From: Chitinophagaceae bacterium
GTDB lineage: Bacteria; Bacteroidota; Bacteroidia; Chitinophagales; Chitinophagaceae
Direction of reading: 5' to 3'
NCBI GenBank assembly: GCA_020853515.1
Contig: JADYYU010000069.1
Span: forward strand, 1-9,692
DNA: 9,692 nt
The notes below the pieces were generated by a model. That model was given only the letters and a program-made list of their open reading frames with translations. It made no database searches and had not been told where the DNA came from. Shown here one piece after another: positions 7,347-9,692 of the stretch. The position numbers and the translations under genes were made by a program. Positions within the stretch are counted from its first letter, which is position 1; the number at the start of each line of letters is the position of its first letter.

Positions 7347-7354
7347 TATCTTTG
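7347..7354 (+). promoter_or_regulatory. Bacteroidota -7 promoter element (TATCTTTG) for the helicase gene
   Basis: TATCTTTG is an exact match to TAnnTTTG and ends 18 bases before the TTG at 7373. No clear TTG -33 element is seen upstream. The element contains the TTG at 7352 that would open the longest frame, so that codon would not be in the mRNA. Confidence 0.6.
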
Positions 7355-7372
7355 ACTGATAAATATTATTCG

Positions 7373-8584
7373 TTGAAATTCATTGATTATCATTTCGACC
7401 CCGCATTACAGGAAGGCCTGGATGCCATGAGGTTCGAAAACACGACACCCATCCAGGAGCAAGCCATCCCCATCATTTTAAATCAGCAGGACCTGATTGC
7501 AGTTGCACAGACCGGTACCGGAAAAACCGCCGCATTTTTGCTGCCAGTACTCAACAAACTGGCTACTGCCCATAATCCGCATACAGATACCCTTATTATT
7601 GTGCCTACCCGTGAACTGGCCTTGCAAATTGATCAGGCCGTACAAGGTTTTGCCTACTTCACCGGTGCCAGTTCGCTGGCCATATACGGTGGCGGCGACG
7701 GCATGTCGTTTGAAAATGAAAAACGTGCCCTCACACAGGGTGCCAACATTATTATAGCCACACCAGGCCGCCTGATGTCGCACCTGAATATGGGTTATGT
7801 CAAATTTAATCAGATCAAACATTTTATCATTGATGAGGCCGACAAAATGCTGGACATGGGCTTTGTCGATGATATTGCCAAAATTGCCGGTTATCTGCCG
7901 AAGCAAAAGCAAACTTTACTTTTTTCGGCCACCATGCCGCCGGCGATGCGTAAACTGGGTGAAAAATTGCTCGTTAATCCAGCTCAGATCAGCATTGCTA
8001 TTTCCAAACCCGCTGCAGGGGTAACTCAAACGGCCTACATGGTGTACAACGCCCAAAAAAATGAACTGATCAAACATATTCTCAGCCTCAAGGAGCATCA
8101 GAGTGTACTGATCTTTTCATCTACCAAGCAAAACGTAAAAACACTGAACCGGGAATTGCAGCATGCCCGTTTAAAAGCCAAGGCGATTCATTCCGATCTC
8201 GAACAAGCCGAACGTGAGGAAGTATTGCGGGAATTTCGTGCCAGAAAAATTCAGATCATTGTAGCCACGGATATTCTTTCCAGAGGGATCGATATTGAAG
8301 ACATCAGTCTGGTGATCAACTATGATGTACCCAACGACGCCGAAGATTATATACACCGGATCGGACGTACTGCCAGAGCCAGTTCAACCGGTGAGGCCAT
8401 TACATTTATCAATGACCTGGATCAGTATAAGTTTCATAAAATCGAAACCCTGATCGGTAAGCCGATCGATAAATTAAATGTGCCCGAAAAGCTGGGTGAA
8501 AGTCCGGTGTATGATCCTAACAAAAAAGTAAAGACCGGGTTTAAAAAGCGACCTTATACTAAAGGAGCTCCGAACAGAAGATAA
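7373..8584 (+). CDS. DEAD-box ATP-dependent RNA helicase (RhlE-like)
   Basis: This 403-residue protein has the complete DEAD-box core: Q motif (RFENTTPIQEQAIP, about 20-33), motif I AQTGTGKTA (45-53), Ia PTRELA (78-83), Ib TPGR (130-133), II DEAD (154-157), III SAT (185-187), IV (VLIFSST, 245-251), V ATDILSRGIDI (298-308) and VI HRIGRTAR (328-335), then a short basic tail (KTGFKKRPYTKGAPNRR). It unwinds RNA duplexes with ATP in the cytoplasm; relatives act in ribosome assembly, RNA decay and cold adaptation. The short tail and motif set are like RhlE-type proteins, but the substrate is not shown. The frame stays open to a TTG at 7352, which would add 7 residues, yet that codon lies inside an exact -7 promoter element. 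The TTG at 7373 gives the N-terminus MKFIDYHFDPALQEGL, which looks like a normal start for this group. A TTG start without an SD is notable. Confidence 0.93.
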   Translation: MKFIDYHFDPALQEGLDAMRFENTTPIQEQAIPIILNQQDLIAVAQTGTGKTAAFLLPVLNKLATAHNPHTDTLIIVPTRELALQIDQAVQGFAYFTGASSLAIYGGGDGMSFENEKRALTQGANIIIATPGRLMSHLNMGYVKFNQIKHFIIDEADKMLDMGFVDDIAKIAGYLPKQKQTLLFSATMPPAMRKLGEKLLVNPAQISIAISKPAAGVTQTAYMVYNAQKNELIKHILSLKEHQSVLIFSSTKQNVKTLNRELQHARLKAKAIHSDLEQAEREEVLREFRARKIQIIVATDILSRGIDIEDISLVINYDVPNDAEDYIHRIGRTARASSTGEAITFINDLDQYKFHKIETLIGKPIDKLNVPEKLGESPVYDPNKKVKTGFKKRPYTKGAPNRR

Positions 8585-8675
8585 GTACTGACTTACCTAG
8601 ACGCGGCATTATAAAAGTATTGATACCCCCTGCACAGACCTCCGCTGTTCGATCGTTGCGCCTGATTTTCGGCAA

Positions 8676-9692
8676 TCAGTAAAATTCTACTACAGATAAT
8701 TCTACTCTCCTGAAGGGGAGTTCATCATCTTTTAATATTAACATGCAGGGATCCCGCATGATCAGGTGGCAGGCTATCTTGTTTTTTTCAAACTGCTTTG
8801 CGATCAGTTGCATTTGTGCAAAGCAGGTTTCAATGTTTCTTTTATAAGCAGTATCGGCCAGACTATCTCCTGAATAATAATAGCTTTTCATAAAGATCAC
8901 TACATCTGAACTGTCTTCAATAAATTCCTTCCAGTAATGGATAATTGAATCTACATGGTTTTGCGAGACACTGTCCAGTAGGGTATGTGTTGAGTCTGTC
9001 ATGAGGTTGCACTGATACAAAGTGTCAATGAGCCCGGGTTGCTTCAGCCGGATGTTCAGAAATAAATTGTCGGGCAATTGATCATCTGTCAGCACTATGG
9101 TCTTTCTGAATGGCCGGTAAAACTGATCATCACATACGATCGTGTATGTTTTGCCCATTTGCAGGGCTTTGGTATAACTGCCATCACCGGCATTGCTGAT
9201 TTCTTCTCCGACCGACGTTTTGTAATATGAATTTAAAAAATCAAGTTTTACTTTAAAAAGGCTGTTGGTGTAATACTTGTCTTTTACAAAACCCCGAAGG
9301 CATAAGGTCGGCACAGGTTGGATCGCTTCGTATAAATTAAATGAATAAATATCCAGTCCGCCACGTGTGTCATTTCGGTCAGAAGTGCAATATCCGACCG
9401 TACCCTTTGCATTCACCACTATAGAACCGTCAAATTTATCGGTGTTGATCGGTGCGCCCAGATTCACCGGTTTCTTCCAGGTATGGTCCTTGTTTTTTCT
9501 GGCGACAAATAAATCACTAGATCCCAATCCGATATGCCCGTTGCTGGCAAAGTACAACGTTTCATTATCAGGATGTATGAAAGGCGAGGTTTCGTCTTTT
9601 TCAGTGTTTATGACAGGTCCCAGATTTTCCGGTTTCGTCCATAACTTATTCACCACTCTCGATACCCAGATATCCATGCCGCCATATCCGCC
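8676..9692 (-). CDS. PD40-repeat envelope protein with degenerate OmpA-like C-terminus (5' end outside window)
   Basis: The frame is open to the window edge: the last 15 bases add GGYGG before MDIWVSR, so the true start is outside. The visible 338 residues (numbered from 9692) show PD40/WD40-like strands (GGYGGMDIWVS at 1-11, DNETLYFASNG with SSDLFVAR to 65, GYCTSD with RGGLDIYSF to 118), then a beta domain resembling a carboxypeptidase regulatory-like fold (about 131-217), and a C-terminal region (about 240-338) with the helix-strand order of OmpA_C, ending in RRVEL. The usual peptidoglycan-binding Asp (TD-x-x-G) and Arg (LS-x-x-RA) are not recognisable. Related Bacteroidota proteins have TPR, PD40, regulatory and OmpA parts and are outer-membrane associated, including some near type IX secretion and gliding genes. 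Here the role is unknown. The gene is convergent with the helicase gene, 91 bases apart. Confidence 0.82.
   Translation of the reverse strand, partial: GGYGGMDIWVSRVVNKLWTKPENLGPVINTEKDETSPFIHPDNETLYFASNGHIGLGSSDLFVARKNKDHTWKKPVNLGAPINTDKFDGSIVVNAKGTVGYCTSDRNDTRGGLDIYSFNLYEAIQPVPTLCLRGFVKDKYYTNSLFKVKLDFLNSYYKTSVGEEISNAGDGSYTKALQMGKTYTIVCDDQFYRPFRKTIVLTDDQLPDNLFLNIRLKQPGLIDTLYQCNLMTDSTHTLLDSVSQNHVDSIIHYWKEFIEDSSDVVIFMKSYYYSGDSLADTAYKRNIETCFAQMQLIAKQFEKNKIACHLIMRDPCMLILKDDELPFRRVELSVVEFY

Noticed and set aside
7478..7912. Leftward 144-residue frame
   Set aside because: It is antisense to the conserved helicase motifs and has no recognisable features of its own.
8662..8679. Hairpin CTGATT / AATCAG between the convergent helicase and PD40 genes
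   Set aside because: The stem is only 6 bp, there is no T-run on either side, and it overlaps the PD40 gene stop codon.

Overview
The window looks like chromosomal DNA of a Bacteroidota bacterium, probably from the Chitinophagaceae/Sphingobacteriales side. The evidence is the gene set (a secreted tail-fibre-like protein with collagen repeats and a Peptidase_S74 C-terminus, a DUF6438-TonB_C protein, a PD40/OmpA-type surface protein, a secreted M28 peptidase), start sites without Shine-Dalgarno sequences behind A/T-rich leaders, and several good matches to the Bacteroidota -7 promoter element TAnnTTTG. This assignment is inference; there is no rRNA or other taxonomic marker.

Layout. (1) 29-1023, rightward: a small VOC-superfamily (glyoxalase-like) protein and a secreted YceI-family protein, probably one transcript, closed by a perfect bidirectional terminator at 1039-1075. 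(2) 1197-4469, leftward: a 1090-residue exported fibre-like protein with an N-terminal beta domain, repeated 'GIGT-P-KL-I' modules, 32 uninterrupted Gly-X-Y triplets containing five 45-bp repeats, a domain with the only two cysteines of the mature chain, an S74 self-cleaving chaperone domain and a terminal coiled coil. A nested hairpin lies just after its stop. (3) 4470-4927: 458 bp without a convincing gene, holding three adjacent small hairpins. (4) 4928-6304, leftward: a secreted M28 zinc peptidase with a PA insert and all metal ligands present. (5) 6456-7265, rightward: an exported DUF6438 plus TonB_C protein. (6) 7373-8584, rightward: a DEAD-box RNA helicase. (7) 8676-9692, leftward and cut at the window edge: a PD40-repeat protein with a regulatory-like beta domain and a degenerate OmpA-like C-terminus.

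Five of the seven genes encode exported or envelope proteins (YceI, the fibre, the M28 peptidase, the TonB_C protein and the PD40 protein), but nothing shows that they form one pathway; it reads as an ordinary chromosomal stretch of short, independently promoted units. The most notable points are the collagen/S74 fibre, which carries an intact Ser-Lys autocleavage pair outside any phage context, and a regular promoter-to-start spacing. At three genes a -7-like element ends 18-20 bases before the start codon, which moves two starts downstream of the longest reading frame and gives one GTG and one TTG start. I see no CRISPR array, tRNA, rRNA, insertion sequence or clearly new defence-type system.
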